DNA from: Hyphomicrobiales bacterium
GTDB lineage: Bacteria; Pseudomonadota; Alphaproteobacteria; Rhizobiales; Methyloligellaceae
Direction of reading: 5' to 3'
DNA: 41,005 nt
Assembly: GCA_021775555.1 (NCBI GenBank)
Contig: JAJFHP010000011.1
Span: forward strand, 1-41,005
Shown here: positions 34,233 to 41,005 of the stretch, piece by piece
How positions within the stretch are numbered: the first letter of the stretch is position 1
Layout of the letters: each line of letters starts with the position of its first letter
The notes under the pieces: model-generated
What the model was told of the DNA's origin: nothing
The model's input: only the letters and a program-made list of their open reading frames with translations
The model's database searches: none
Position numbers and translations under genes: made by a program

Positions 34233-34661
34233 TTATGCAGTCCGGGAGATGCGGCTGAGACGGCGTTGTTTGGCAAGGTTTACCAAATGCTCCTTGAGCA
34301 CATCGAACAGGACAGCGGGCAGTAGCCCGTGGGTGTAATCACCGGAAGCTGCGGACGAAGATCAGGACCAGGCCAGATGAACTCATTGACTTCGGTGAGG
34401 ATTACCCAGGGAGGGCGCTCCATCGAGGCCAAGGCGACGCAGGGTCGCGGCTGGAAGTTTCAGAGCAGTGACGGGATGTTCAGGTTCGGTGTGCGTAATG
34501 GGCACGATGAGCACGGTCGTAGTATCGAGCTCGGTTTGTGATGTCAGGACGATCACACAGGGGCGGTCTTTGGTGCCTTCTTCGCGTTGGGCGAGATGAT
34601 CTGAATGCCAGAGGTAGGAATAGCGTATGACGGTGCCGGGTTGAGGATCGGGGATCCTCAC
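34233..34661 (-). pseudogene. PemK/MazF-type toxin gene broken by two frameshifts
   Basis: Intact reading from ATG 34661 gives MRIPDPQPGTVIRYSYLWHS onward, with KDRPCVIVLTS and VLIVPITHTEPEHP typical of PemK/MazF-like RNase toxins. After LGLDGAPS the frame runs into TGA at 34383. One extra base near 34409 explains this: the adjacent frame reads WVILTEVNEFIWPGPDLRPQ, a typical family segment. A second shift near 34344 returns to the first frame, which then reads YTHGLLPAVLFDVLKEHL and ends in TAA at 34233. The full protein would be about 142 residues. Either the toxin is inactivated or two sequencing errors are present. The antitoxin overlaps its start by four bases. Confidence 0.8.
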
Positions 34662-34921
34662 TCTTGGTCAGACAACTCGTGATCAAAATCGGAGGCCTGA
34701 GCTGGAGCCTTGGCGTTGAGAATCTCGGCAAGCTGTTCGTCTGACAGATCTTCAACCGGAAGTGCGCGGCGCTCATTTGTTTTGAGCCGGGCATACTCTT
34801 TAGCGGAGAGAAGGACGGAATGCGGCCGGCCATAACGGGTGATGATCACCGGCGCTCGTGCGGCCTTGTCCTGATAGCGGCCTACGGCGTTCTGAAACTC
34901 CTTTGATGTCACTTCAACCAT
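34658..34921 (-). CDS. Phd/YefM-family antitoxin
   Basis: An 87-residue antitoxin-like protein: MVEVTSKEFQNAVGRYQDKA followed by PVIITRYGRPHSVLLSAKEYARL, the standard Phd/YefM DNA-binding N-terminal half, then a charged C-terminal tail (LSDEQLAEILNAK) that would bind and neutralise the toxin. It is intact while its partner downstream is not; start and stop overlap the toxin by ATGA. Members repress their own promoter through the N-terminal domain. Pairing of a Phd/YefM antitoxin with a PemK/MazF-type toxin occurs in nature. Confidence 0.88.
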   Translation of the reverse strand: MVEVTSKEFQNAVGRYQDKAARAPVIITRYGRPHSVLLSAKEYARLKTNERRALPVEDLSDEQLAEILNAKAPAQASDFDHELSDQE

Positions 34922-34949
34922 GAGTCTTATTTTCGTATTGTTAAAAAGA

Positions 34950-34967
34950 GATAGCCAAGATAGCTAT
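34950..34967. promoter_or_regulatory. Possible antitoxin operator
   Basis: GATAGC occurs at 34950-34955 and again at 34959-34964, the second being part of the palindrome ATAGCTAT (34960-34967). It lies 29-46 bases upstream of the antitoxin ATG, where Phd-type autorepression would act. Promoter boxes could not be fixed. Confidence 0.35.
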
Positions 34968-35038
34968 AAGCCCTCTCTTACCTATTAGAGGCTTTGTTAC
35001 AAAATTTTGCGAATAATTTCTGACACAGGAAAGCTCAC

Positions 35039-35053
35039 CCCTCCTTTGGAGGG
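35039..35053. other. Short GC hairpin in a gene-free stretch
   Basis: CCCTCC (35039-35044) and GGAGGG (35048-35053) pair over TTT. The stretch 34968-35164 has no gene I can support; it is AT-rich at its left end. Confidence 0.3.
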
Positions 35054-35164
35054 CGAAGAGATGTGCCCTGACGGAGTGATCATCGTCTATTATCTGGATC
35101 TATAGTCACTCATATTGAATTAGGCCGTGTACTCATAAATGAGCATCGGCCAAACCACTCCCAC

Positions 35165-35241
35165 AATGTCCGCTTTACACCTGAAAGCGGACATTATTCC
35201 GCACTGCATCAAATGTCTGCTTTGTGCCAATAGCGGGCATT
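35165..35241. repeat. Tandem pair of related palindromes (rhizobial-type interspersed repeat)
   Basis: First unit: AATGTCCGCTTT (35165-35176) and AAAGCGGACATT (35184-35195), a perfect 12-bp dyad with 7-base loop. Second unit: AATGTCTGCTTT (35212-35223) and ATAGCGGGCATT (35230-35241), a diverged copy with 6-base loop GTGCCA. Translated, such repeats give the spurious peptides MSAFRCKADI and CPLLAQS that I recall from many Rhizobiales genomes; that recognition is memory, not a search. The stretch 35242-35503 holds no other supported feature. Confidence 0.7.
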
Positions 35242-35503
35242 CTTCGGGGCTGAGCCATATCCGCTCTGTGTTATCAGGAGAAAATCTTTGAATAACGAGC
35301 AAGTATCTCTAGTTTAAGGATATGAACGAGAGCAGCGATTCGCCATGTTTGCCTGCCCTTCAACCCGAAAGCGAAATCAAATAAGACGAACGGCAGGAAT
35401 AAGGCCAATCTGAATGCTCGTCCTGGTTCAAGCTGTTCTGGTCGGCGAGATTGACCATCCCATACTTACCGCAGCCTTCCGAAACTGCCTACATCGACAG
35501 TCT

Positions 35504-35590
35504 TCAACGCAATGCGAAAGTGAATGCCGCAACAAGAATGCTCAATGTGATAACCCAGAATGCGATCAGGATGCGTTGACGTTGTGTCAC
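35504..35590 (-). CDS. 28-residue single-span membrane ORF behind the oxidoreductase
   Basis: GTG 35590 to TGA 35504 encodes MTQRQRILIAFWVITLSILV plus AAFTFALR: a basic start, one hydrophobic span and a final arginine. The ribosome site GGAGG (35596-35600 on this strand) lies 5 bases upstream of the GTG and its last bases abut the stop codon of the oxidoreductase, so translation would be coupled. Tiny one-helix subunits commonly accompany membrane redox enzymes. The strong, well-spaced ribosome site and clean membrane-peptide composition support it; no homologue is claimed. Confidence 0.5.
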   Translation of the reverse strand: MTQRQRILIAFWVITLSILVAAFTFALR

Positions 35591-35599
35591 TGGAGCCTC

Positions 35600-37024
35600 C
35601 TAGTCATAATAGAACCGTTCCGAAATGATCTGTCTGTTCGAAACACCCATGCTCAGCAGTGTTGACTCCACGCCCTCGATCATGGGGAGTGGCCCGCAAA
35701 CGAAATAGAGCCAGTTCTCAGCATCAGGCCGGCCCAGGATATCCCTCACAGTGCTGGCATCGATGATGCCCGACCTCCCCTGCCAACCCCTTGGCTGCTC
35801 CCCAAGAACGTGTTCGACACGGAGGTTTAGAACCTCCTGCATCTTCACAAGCTCCTCGGCGTATACGATTTGGTCGTGAACCCTGTTTCCATAAAGAAGC
35901 ACGATTGGTCGCTTATCGCGATCGTGGCGCAGTTGGCGGAGAATGCCGAGCAGAGGTGCAATGCCGACACCTCCTGCAATCAAGGCTATTCCTGCGCCAT
36001 TCCGCCCTTTAAGAGTGAGATTTCCATGTGGCCCATCGACATAGGCAACTGTGCCGGGCGCGATCTGGCCGATGCTTCGTGTGAAATCGCCAACTTCCTT
36101 GATGACGAAGCTGATCTGGTTCCTGCTGACCGGTGCTGAGGCGATGGAGAACGGGTTTTCATGAAGGGAGAATGGGCTATGCCCCACATTCAACCAGACA
36201 AATTGGCCTGCCGAGAAATCAATCACGTCGCCTTCCAGAGGCGTCACTACAAGCTCCCACGTCTTGAGCGCAACTGACCGCACGGATTGAACGGAATACG
36301 GGTTTCGCAGCTGTCCGCAAGGTTTGAGCGCATAAACCCATAGAAGCGTGAAAATCGCGGTCGTGAGCAGAACAAACCAGAATACTGCAAGCGTGGAATC
36401 GCTGCTATATCGCCCTGCATCGATTGTGTGGTGCATGCCAAAAACCGCGATCATCACCGCCGCGATCCCGTGCGACAACCGCCACGTCTCGTAGCTGCCG
36501 CCGGTTTGTTCCCGAAAGATTGCGAAGAATACGATCAGCATGAGCGCAAGCCATGCGATTAGCCCTGTTGAGAACGCCGCCATCGTCAAGCCGAGCGTGT
36601 GCTGAGCTGTCGTATCCCAGGGAAGCGGATCGTTCATCATCGGAGTCACGTATAAAAACGGATGCATGAGAATGAACACGGTCAAGGAGCGCGCCATCAA
36701 CTGATGGAAGCGCATGGTGGTATCTATCCCGATGTGGCCGGATACGAGCCGAAAGCGGCCTGAGAGCACAAACTCAATCAAAAGCCCGGCGAATGCAGAC
36801 AAAGCCAATCCCGATGAGAGTTCATCTTGCCATTTGCGTGGCGGCAAGCCCTGAGCCCAGGCAAGCAAGATCGGAGTCAAAACGAAACCGAGGTAAAGCG
36901 CGATCAATAGCCATGGGCTAAATACCCAGGTTGAGCCCGCGCTAACTTGGTTTGTATTGCTTTGAGGTAACGCGCCGATCATCGGATTCCGTATCGCGCG
37001 CAGTCTGGAATACAACTGCCGCAT
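35600..37024 (-). CDS. Ferric-reductase-like membrane flavocytochrome (haem b, FAD, NAD(P)H)
   Basis: A 474-residue protein with six hydrophobic spans (about residues 33-240) and then a ferredoxin-reductase-type module. Histidines His107 and His121 in one helix and His185 and His198/His199 in another are placed as in NOX/ferric-reductase proteins that hold two haems across the membrane. The FAD site is ENPFSIASAP, the nucleotide site GGVGIAPLLGIL, and the C-terminal FVCGPLPMIEGVE is typical. It should carry electrons from cytoplasmic NAD(P)H through the membrane to an unknown acceptor. Its ATG overlaps the ATPase stop by one base (TAATG), so the two are translated together. Confidence 0.9.
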   Translation of the reverse strand: MRQLYSRLRAIRNPMIGALPQSNTNQVSAGSTWVFSPWLLIALYLGFVLTPILLAWAQGLPPRKWQDELSSGLALSAFAGLLIEFVLSGRFRLVSGHIGIDTTMRFHQLMARSLTVFILMHPFLYVTPMMNDPLPWDTTAQHTLGLTMAAFSTGLIAWLALMLIVFFAIFREQTGGSYETWRLSHGIAAVMIAVFGMHHTIDAGRYSSDSTLAVFWFVLLTTAIFTLLWVYALKPCGQLRNPYSVQSVRSVALKTWELVVTPLEGDVIDFSAGQFVWLNVGHSPFSLHENPFSIASAPVSRNQISFVIKEVGDFTRSIGQIAPGTVAYVDGPHGNLTLKGRNGAGIALIAGGVGIAPLLGILRQLRHDRDKRPIVLLYGNRVHDQIVYAEELVKMQEVLNLRVEHVLGEQPRGWQGRSGIIDASTVRDILGRPDAENWLYFVCGPLPMIEGVESTLLSMGVSNRQIISERFYYD

Positions 37025-39813
37025 TATGGCAGGCTCTTCCCGAGCCAGTTCCGGGAGAACAGGTCACGTCTCACCATCTTCTCTATTTCCACAATGACAA
37101 AAAGTGTCATGCCGGCTCCGAGTATGACCAATGCATCGACGATAGCGACCGGCCTCGTTTGAAAGATCAATTGCATAAAGGGCAGATAGGTGAAGCCCAA
37201 TTGCAGGGCTGCGACTAAGCCAACACCGATGAGGACGGCGGGCGTTCCAAGCGCGCCCCGCAATGTGAGTGACGTCATTCGCGAATAGCGCACGGAGAAC
37301 AGGTAGAAGATCTCCATGACAACGATAGCATTCACAACGATCGTTCGGGCCTGCTCGTGTGACGCACCCTTCGATTCTGCCCACGAGAACATGCCGAATG
37401 CCCCAATCGCGAAGAGAACTGAGACAAAGATGATCCGCCAGAGCAGAAAGCCGGAGAGCAACGGGGTGTGGGCAGCGCGGGGCGGGCGTCGCATGATGTC
37501 GGGCTCTGGCGGCTCGAATGCGAGAACAAGCCCCAGGCAAACCACAGTGACCATATTGATCCAGAGGATCTGAACAGGTGTAATCGGCAAGGCCAGTCCG
37601 AACAGAATCGCCACGATGATAATCAGCGTCTCTCCACCGCTGGTTGGCAATGTCCAGCCGATTACCTTGGTGAGATTGTCATAGACGGTGCGCCCCTCGC
37701 GCACGGCCGCGACAATCGAGGCAAAGTTGTCGTCGGCCAACACCATGTCAGCCGCCTCCTTGGTAGCCTCTGTTCCATTGATTCCCATCGCAACACCCAC
37801 GTCGGCGCGCTTTAGAGCGGGCGCATCGTTGACACCATCACCCGTCATGGCAATCACGTCACCGTCTGCCTGCATTGCCTCCACGAGATTCAGCTTGTTC
37901 TCGGGGCTTGTGCGCGCGAAGACGCTGGTCGCTGCAATGGTCCGGCGCAGCCCCTTCTCGTCGAGATTGTCGAGGTCCCGGCCCGTAGCGACCGCGTCGG
38001 GTGAGGCGAGCCCGAGTCTGGCTGCGATGGCGCTGGCTGTAGCGGCATGGTCACCCGTGATCATTGCCACAGCAATGCCGGCGTTCTGACACTCCGCTAC
38101 TGCTGAGATAGCTTCAGGTCGCGGTGGATCAATCAGCCCGACAACGCCTTCAAGCGTCAGACCCCGCCCGACATCTGCGAGTTCAAGATCGCTCTTTTCC
38201 AGGGGCACAGGTCGCGAAGCGATGGCCAGAACACGGTGGCCCTCATGAGCAAGCTCGTCGATCGCGCCGAGCCAGTATTCTTCGTTGACGGGTGCCTCAC
38301 CAGAGTCAATCCGCTGGCAGCGGCACATTTCGAGAATTTGCTCTGGCGCCCCTTTGATATACGCATAGTTTGAGTGGTCATGCCCATTGTGCAACGTGGC
38401 CATATAGCGGTGTGCCGAATCGAACGGTATTTCGTCGAGCCGAGAGAACTGTTTGGCGAGCCGCGCATGATCGTGACCGGTCTTCAGCCCGAAGGCCACC
38501 AGTGCGCCCTCCATCGGATCTCCATCGACGACCCAAATATCGTCCCCGACTTGTCTGAGTGTGGCATCGTTGCAAAGGAGGGCCGCACATGCGAGCCGCG
38601 ACAGGCTCGCGTCGTTCTTCGGATCAATTTCCTGCCCCCTTATGCTGAAGTCGCCATTCGGCGCATAACCGGTTCCTCCAACATCAATGACACGGTCTGC
38701 CAAAATGACTTTCGTGACAGTCATTTCGTTGCGGGTAAGCGTCCCTGTCTTGTCGGAGCAGATTGTGGAGATGGATCCGAGAGTTTCCACGGCCGGCAGC
38801 CGCCGGATGATGGCGTTGCGCGCGGCCATGCGCCGGACGCCGATTGCGAGGGTGATGGTCATTACAGCCGGAAGGCCCTCTGGTATCGCCGCAACCGCCA
38901 TCCCGACCATGGCCATGAAGGCCTCGGAAAGTGTGTAACCACGCACCAGCACAGCGAAAGCAAACGTTGCGGACGAGAGACCCAGAATGATGACCGTCAA
39001 CAGGCGCGCAAACTCGTTCATTTGCCGGATCAATGGTGTTTCGAGTTGCTCGACGCGGCCCAGGAGTGCACTGATGCGCCCCAATTCGGACAGGGCTCCG
39101 GTTGCAACCACAACGGCGGAACCAAGGCCAGAAGCAACCAGCGTCCCCGAATAGGCCATCGATTTCCGGTCGCCGAGCGGAGCATCAGGTGTGACGGGAT
39201 CTGTCGCCTTCTCCACCGGCACGGACTCGCCGGTCAGAATGGCCTCGTCGATCCTCAGATTGCGGGTCTTGATGAGGCGCGCGTCGGCGGTCACGCGATC
39301 TCCCGCCGCAAGCAACAGGATATCTCCTGGAACGACCTCGGCTGCAGGAAGCGTGATCCGCCGCCCCTCACGGAGTACCGAGGCCCTCGGACTGATCATA
39401 CCCCGGATCGCTTCAATCGCCTGCTCGGCCCGCCCTTCCTGCACGAAGCCAATTACCGCGTTAAGAATGACAACCACCAGGATTACGGACGCATCGATCA
39501 CGTGTCCCAGTAACGCGGAGATGACCGCGGCACCGATCAGCACGTAGATCAGAAGGTTGTCAAACTGGGCAAGAAGACGCTGAAGTGGTTTGGTTCCAGC
39601 TGCAGTGGGCAGTACGTTTGGCCCATAATGCGCCAGCTTGGTCTCGGCTTCTCCGGCAGTTATTCCGTCCGGCTTCGCTTCAAGATCGCGCAGCGTGTCT
39701 GATATCGCGCGCGCATGCCAAGCTGGTTGCTCACCTTCAAGTTCAATGTCGGCAAGCGTGAAACTTGCATCAGAAGAAATGGTCGATATGGTCGCCAACT
39801 TGGAAGGCCGCAT
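37024..39813 (-). CDS. P-type (P2-like) cation-transporting ATPase with altered ion site
   Basis: A 929-residue pump with the P2-type layout: cation-ATPase N-terminal domain (about 30-100), actuator loop with LTGESVPVEK, phosphorylation motif SDKTGTLTRNEMTV, nucleotide-binding YIKGAPEQIL, hinge MTGDGVNDAPALKRADVGVAMG and the C-terminal ATPase domain. Ion-site helices: M4 AAIPEGLPAVMT keeps the glutamate; M5 reads TLPTSGGETL; M6 reads WINMVTVVCLGLVLAFEPPE, where calcium pumps have an aspartate after NxVT. This is a bacterial subgroup of uncertain ion; calcium is not a safe assumption. GGAG is 10 bases before the ATG. Co-translated with the oxidoreductase. Confidence 0.92.
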   Translation of the reverse strand: MRPSKLATISTISSDASFTLADIELEGEQPAWHARAISDTLRDLEAKPDGITAGEAETKLAHYGPNVLPTAAGTKPLQRLLAQFDNLLIYVLIGAAVISALLGHVIDASVILVVVILNAVIGFVQEGRAEQAIEAIRGMISPRASVLREGRRITLPAAEVVPGDILLLAAGDRVTADARLIKTRNLRIDEAILTGESVPVEKATDPVTPDAPLGDRKSMAYSGTLVASGLGSAVVVATGALSELGRISALLGRVEQLETPLIRQMNEFARLLTVIILGLSSATFAFAVLVRGYTLSEAFMAMVGMAVAAIPEGLPAVMTITLAIGVRRMAARNAIIRRLPAVETLGSISTICSDKTGTLTRNEMTVTKVILADRVIDVGGTGYAPNGDFSIRGQEIDPKNDASLSRLACAALLCNDATLRQVGDDIWVVDGDPMEGALVAFGLKTGHDHARLAKQFSRLDEIPFDSAHRYMATLHNGHDHSNYAYIKGAPEQILEMCRCQRIDSGEAPVNEEYWLGAIDELAHEGHRVLAIASRPVPLEKSDLELADVGRGLTLEGVVGLIDPPRPEAISAVAECQNAGIAVAMITGDHAATASAIAARLGLASPDAVATGRDLDNLDEKGLRRTIAATSVFARTSPENKLNLVEAMQADGDVIAMTGDGVNDAPALKRADVGVAMGINGTEATKEAADMVLADDNFASIVAAVREGRTVYDNLTKVIGWTLPTSGGETLIIIVAILFGLALPITPVQILWINMVTVVCLGLVLAFEPPEPDIMRRPPRAAHTPLLSGFLLWRIIFVSVLFAIGAFGMFSWAESKGASHEQARTIVVNAIVVMEIFYLFSVRYSRMTSLTLRGALGTPAVLIGVGLVAALQLGFTYLPFMQLIFQTRPVAIVDALVILGAGMTLFVIVEIEKMVRRDLFSRNWLGKSLP

Positions 39814-39849
39814 GGACTATTCTCCGACCTCTAACTGTCTATTTTTACT

Positions 39850-39875
39850 CACAAATCACCAACACTGATGTTGTG
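39850..39875. promoter_or_regulatory. Dyad upstream of the ATPase gene
   Basis: CACAAATCA (39850-39858) pairs with TGATGTTGTG (39866-39875), nine pairs with one bulged G and a 7-base loop, about 37 bases before the ATPase ATG in the 125-base gap after the psiE-like gene. No U-run on the coding strand. It may be an operator or a leader structure. Confidence 0.4.
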
Positions 39876-39938
39876 AAAATGAGGGGGGTATACGCTATAA
39901 AAGTCGTTCGGTGCGGCTTCATGACGATATAGCCAACA

Positions 39939-40391
39939 CTAGATTTTCGTGGCAATCAGCCCGTAAGTGATGCCTAGCGACAGCACCACGGCGGCGGTCG
40001 CCCCGACATATTCATAGCCAATTTCCTTGAAATCGAAGACGATGACTTTTCGTGCAACGGCCATCAGCGCAGTTGCGATGACCTGCCTGACGTGGATCAC
40101 GTCTTCGCGGAGATAGACCGTGATATTAATGAAAATCTCAATAGCGATCAGGACAGCAAGAAAAGCCCCAAAAGTCTGGAGAATGTCGCCAATGTTCAGC
40201 AGCATTACCGGTGGCCCGGTTAACTTCTGATACAAGATCCAGACAACGTCTCCGGTGCCCCATAAAATGACCAACACCAATGCGCGAACTGCGTATTGGA
40301 TTGTTGTATGGAGAACGCGTATCAGCGAATCCGTCTGAGCTGCGGCAAAGCCGCCATGCTCATCAGTGAAATCGGCATTTTCATCGGGCAT
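39939..40391 (-). CDS. PsiE-family phosphate-starvation-inducible membrane protein
   Basis: The 150-residue product has a 25-residue acidic N-terminus and about four hydrophobic spans: YAVRALVLVILWGTGDVVWILY, LQTFGAFLAVLIAIEIFINITVYL, ATALMAVARKVIVFDF and TAAVVLSLGITYGLIA. The IEIFINITVYLREDVIHVRQVIATALMAVARKVIV core is the PsiE signature region. Function is unknown even in E. coli. Likely first gene of the minus-strand group (psiE-like, ATPase, oxidoreductase, small ORF) and divergent from the stress protein gene, with an FNR-type box between them. Confidence 0.85.
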   Translation of the reverse strand: MPDENADFTDEHGGFAAAQTDSLIRVLHTTIQYAVRALVLVILWGTGDVVWILYQKLTGPPVMLLNIGDILQTFGAFLAVLIAIEIFINITVYLREDVIHVRQVIATALMAVARKVIVFDFKEIGYEYVGATAAVVLSLGITYGLIATKI

Positions 40392-40436
40392 TCAATTTTT
40401 CCGATCCGATCGTGTCGCCATTTAACATCTCCACTT

Positions 40437-40478
40437 TTTAAAGAGCATTTTAGATGCACGAACCTTGACACCGATCAA
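40437..40478. promoter_or_regulatory. FNR/FixK-type box in the psiE/usp divergent region
   Basis: TTGACACCGATCAA (40465-40478) matches the TTGAT-N4-ATCAA consensus at 9 of 10 positions. For the psiE-like gene, TTTAAA (40437-40442) could be a -10, placing the box centre about 41.5 bases from a start near 40430, the class II activation spacing. On the other side GATACT (40536-40541) is a possible -10 for the stress gene. Regulation is inferred; no fnr gene is in view. Confidence 0.5.
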
Positions 40479-40533
40479 CATCGATTAAGTCGAGCTTGGC
40501 TAAAGTTCAAAATCAATTCTGATCTTGGCTTGC

Positions 40534-41005
40534 GTGATACTGCCTTTTCGCGGATTGCGCAGCCAGAGGAGAGGAGTCGGCGAATAAAACGGTTCAAGAA
40601 TATTCTCTATGTGGCCGATCCAGTGGTGGAGCTGGGAGAGGCGTTCGAGCGAGCCGTTGCACTTGCAGAAAAGACTGGTGCCCAGCTGACCATCGCCGAG
40701 GTGAGTGAACCGATACCATCATTCGTCACGAGAAAAACGCCCTACAAGCTCCGGGAGATAGTCACCAGACACCGAGACTCCGAACTGAAAAAAATATGCC
40801 AGTCAGTTGGCAAGCGGATCAAAATTGAAGCAAAGATCCTTGAGGGCAAATTCTTTCTGGAAATCGTTCGTGAGGTTTTGCGCAATGGGCGAGACCTGGT
40901 TATCAAGCCGGCCGAAGGCGGCAGCATTATTGGCCGCCTATTCGGTAGCAATGACATGCACTTGTTGCGCAAGTGCCCGTGTCCCGTGTGGTTGATCAAG
41001 ATTGC
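40534..41005 (+). CDS. Universal stress protein family gene, 3' end outside the window
   Basis: The reading frame continues to the last base. From 40594 it reads FKNILYVADPVVELGEAFER, then AVALAEKTGAQLTIAEVSEP, and later DLVIKPAEGGSIIGRLFGSN and CPCPVWLIKI, the strand order and closing motif of a UspA domain. At least one domain (about 140 residues) is present; many relatives have two, so more may follow. The start is unclear: GTG 40534 and TTG 40555 lack ribosome sites, while AGGAG (40573-40577) stands 7 bases before an ATA at 40585 that would give the family-like start (M)KRFKNILYVAD. Coordinates give the longest reasonable frame. Confidence 0.8.

Noticed and set aside
34163-34258. 31-codon ORF after an AAGGAGG at 34143-34149
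   Set aside because: Spacing of 13 bases is long, and it lies antisense to the tail of the toxin pseudogene, which explains the sequence better.
35120-35302. Minus-strand 60-codon ORF
   Set aside because: Its peptide (MSAFRCKADI and CPLLAQS parts) is produced by the palindromic repeats, not by a gene.
33860-35500. Prophage or complete insertion sequence
   Set aside because: No integrase, transposase or phage gene is readable in any frame; only small repeats and a toxin-antitoxin remnant are present.

Overview
The window looks like chromosomal DNA of an alphaproteobacterium, most likely a member of the Hyphomicrobiales (Rhizobiales) or a close relative. This rests on the alphaproteobacterial character of the proteins, the mreB-mreC-mreD-mrdA-mrdB cluster, the wealth of branched-chain acyl-CoA genes, and a pair of short palindromes of a type I recall as abundant in rhizobial genomes. 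Taxonomy is inferred by recognition only; no search was run.

Layout. (1) 1-4163, plus strand: an exported protein of unknown function, a PhzF-family protein, an intergenic tract with stem-loops and a Leu-rich 46-codon ORF, then leuA closed by a strong intrinsic terminator. (2) 4164-10119, plus: a promoter candidate and the rod-shape operon mreB, mreC, mreD, mrdA (PBP2), mrdB (RodA). (3) 10182-25087, minus: a type II haloacid dehalogenase, then reading right to left a nearly gapless 12-gene run: mmsA, an isobutyryl-CoA dehydrogenase-like gene, 3-hydroxyisobutyryl-CoA hydrolase, mmsB, enoyl-CoA hydratase, a large acyl-CoA synthetase, livG, livH, livM, livK, livF and a PaaK-like ligase homologue. 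The first five encode every step from isobutyryl-CoA to propionyl-CoA (distal valine catabolism). A LysR-type gene is divergent from mmsA. (4) 26144-31740, minus: SCP2-type thiolase, acyl-CoA synthetase, methylcrotonyl-CoA carboxylase beta subunit and isovaleryl-CoA dehydrogenase, i.e. a partial leucine pathway; another acyl-CoA synthetase is divergent across a region with nested dyads. (5) 33784-35500, gene-poor accessory tract: tRNA-Lys(CTT), a terminator-like hairpin, a 157-bp imperfect palindrome, a frameshifted PemK/MazF-type toxin next to an intact Phd/YefM-type antitoxin, and tandem palindromes. (6) 35504-41005: a minus-strand stress/redox group (psiE-like gene, P-type ATPase, six-helix ferric-reductase-like oxidoreductase, 28-codon membrane ORF) divergent from a universal-stress-protein gene cut by the window end. 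The divergent promoter region holds a near-consensus FNR/FixK box.

Main points for a second look: the 157-bp palindrome; the toxin wrecked by two compensating frameshifts beside an intact antitoxin; the Leu-rich leader ORF before leuA; the 28-aa membrane ORF behind the oxidoreductase; the PaaK-like protein without the usual ATP-binding loop or C-terminal lysine; and the universal stress gene whose only good ribosome site points at an AUA codon. I saw no CRISPR array, complete insertion sequence, prophage or rRNA.
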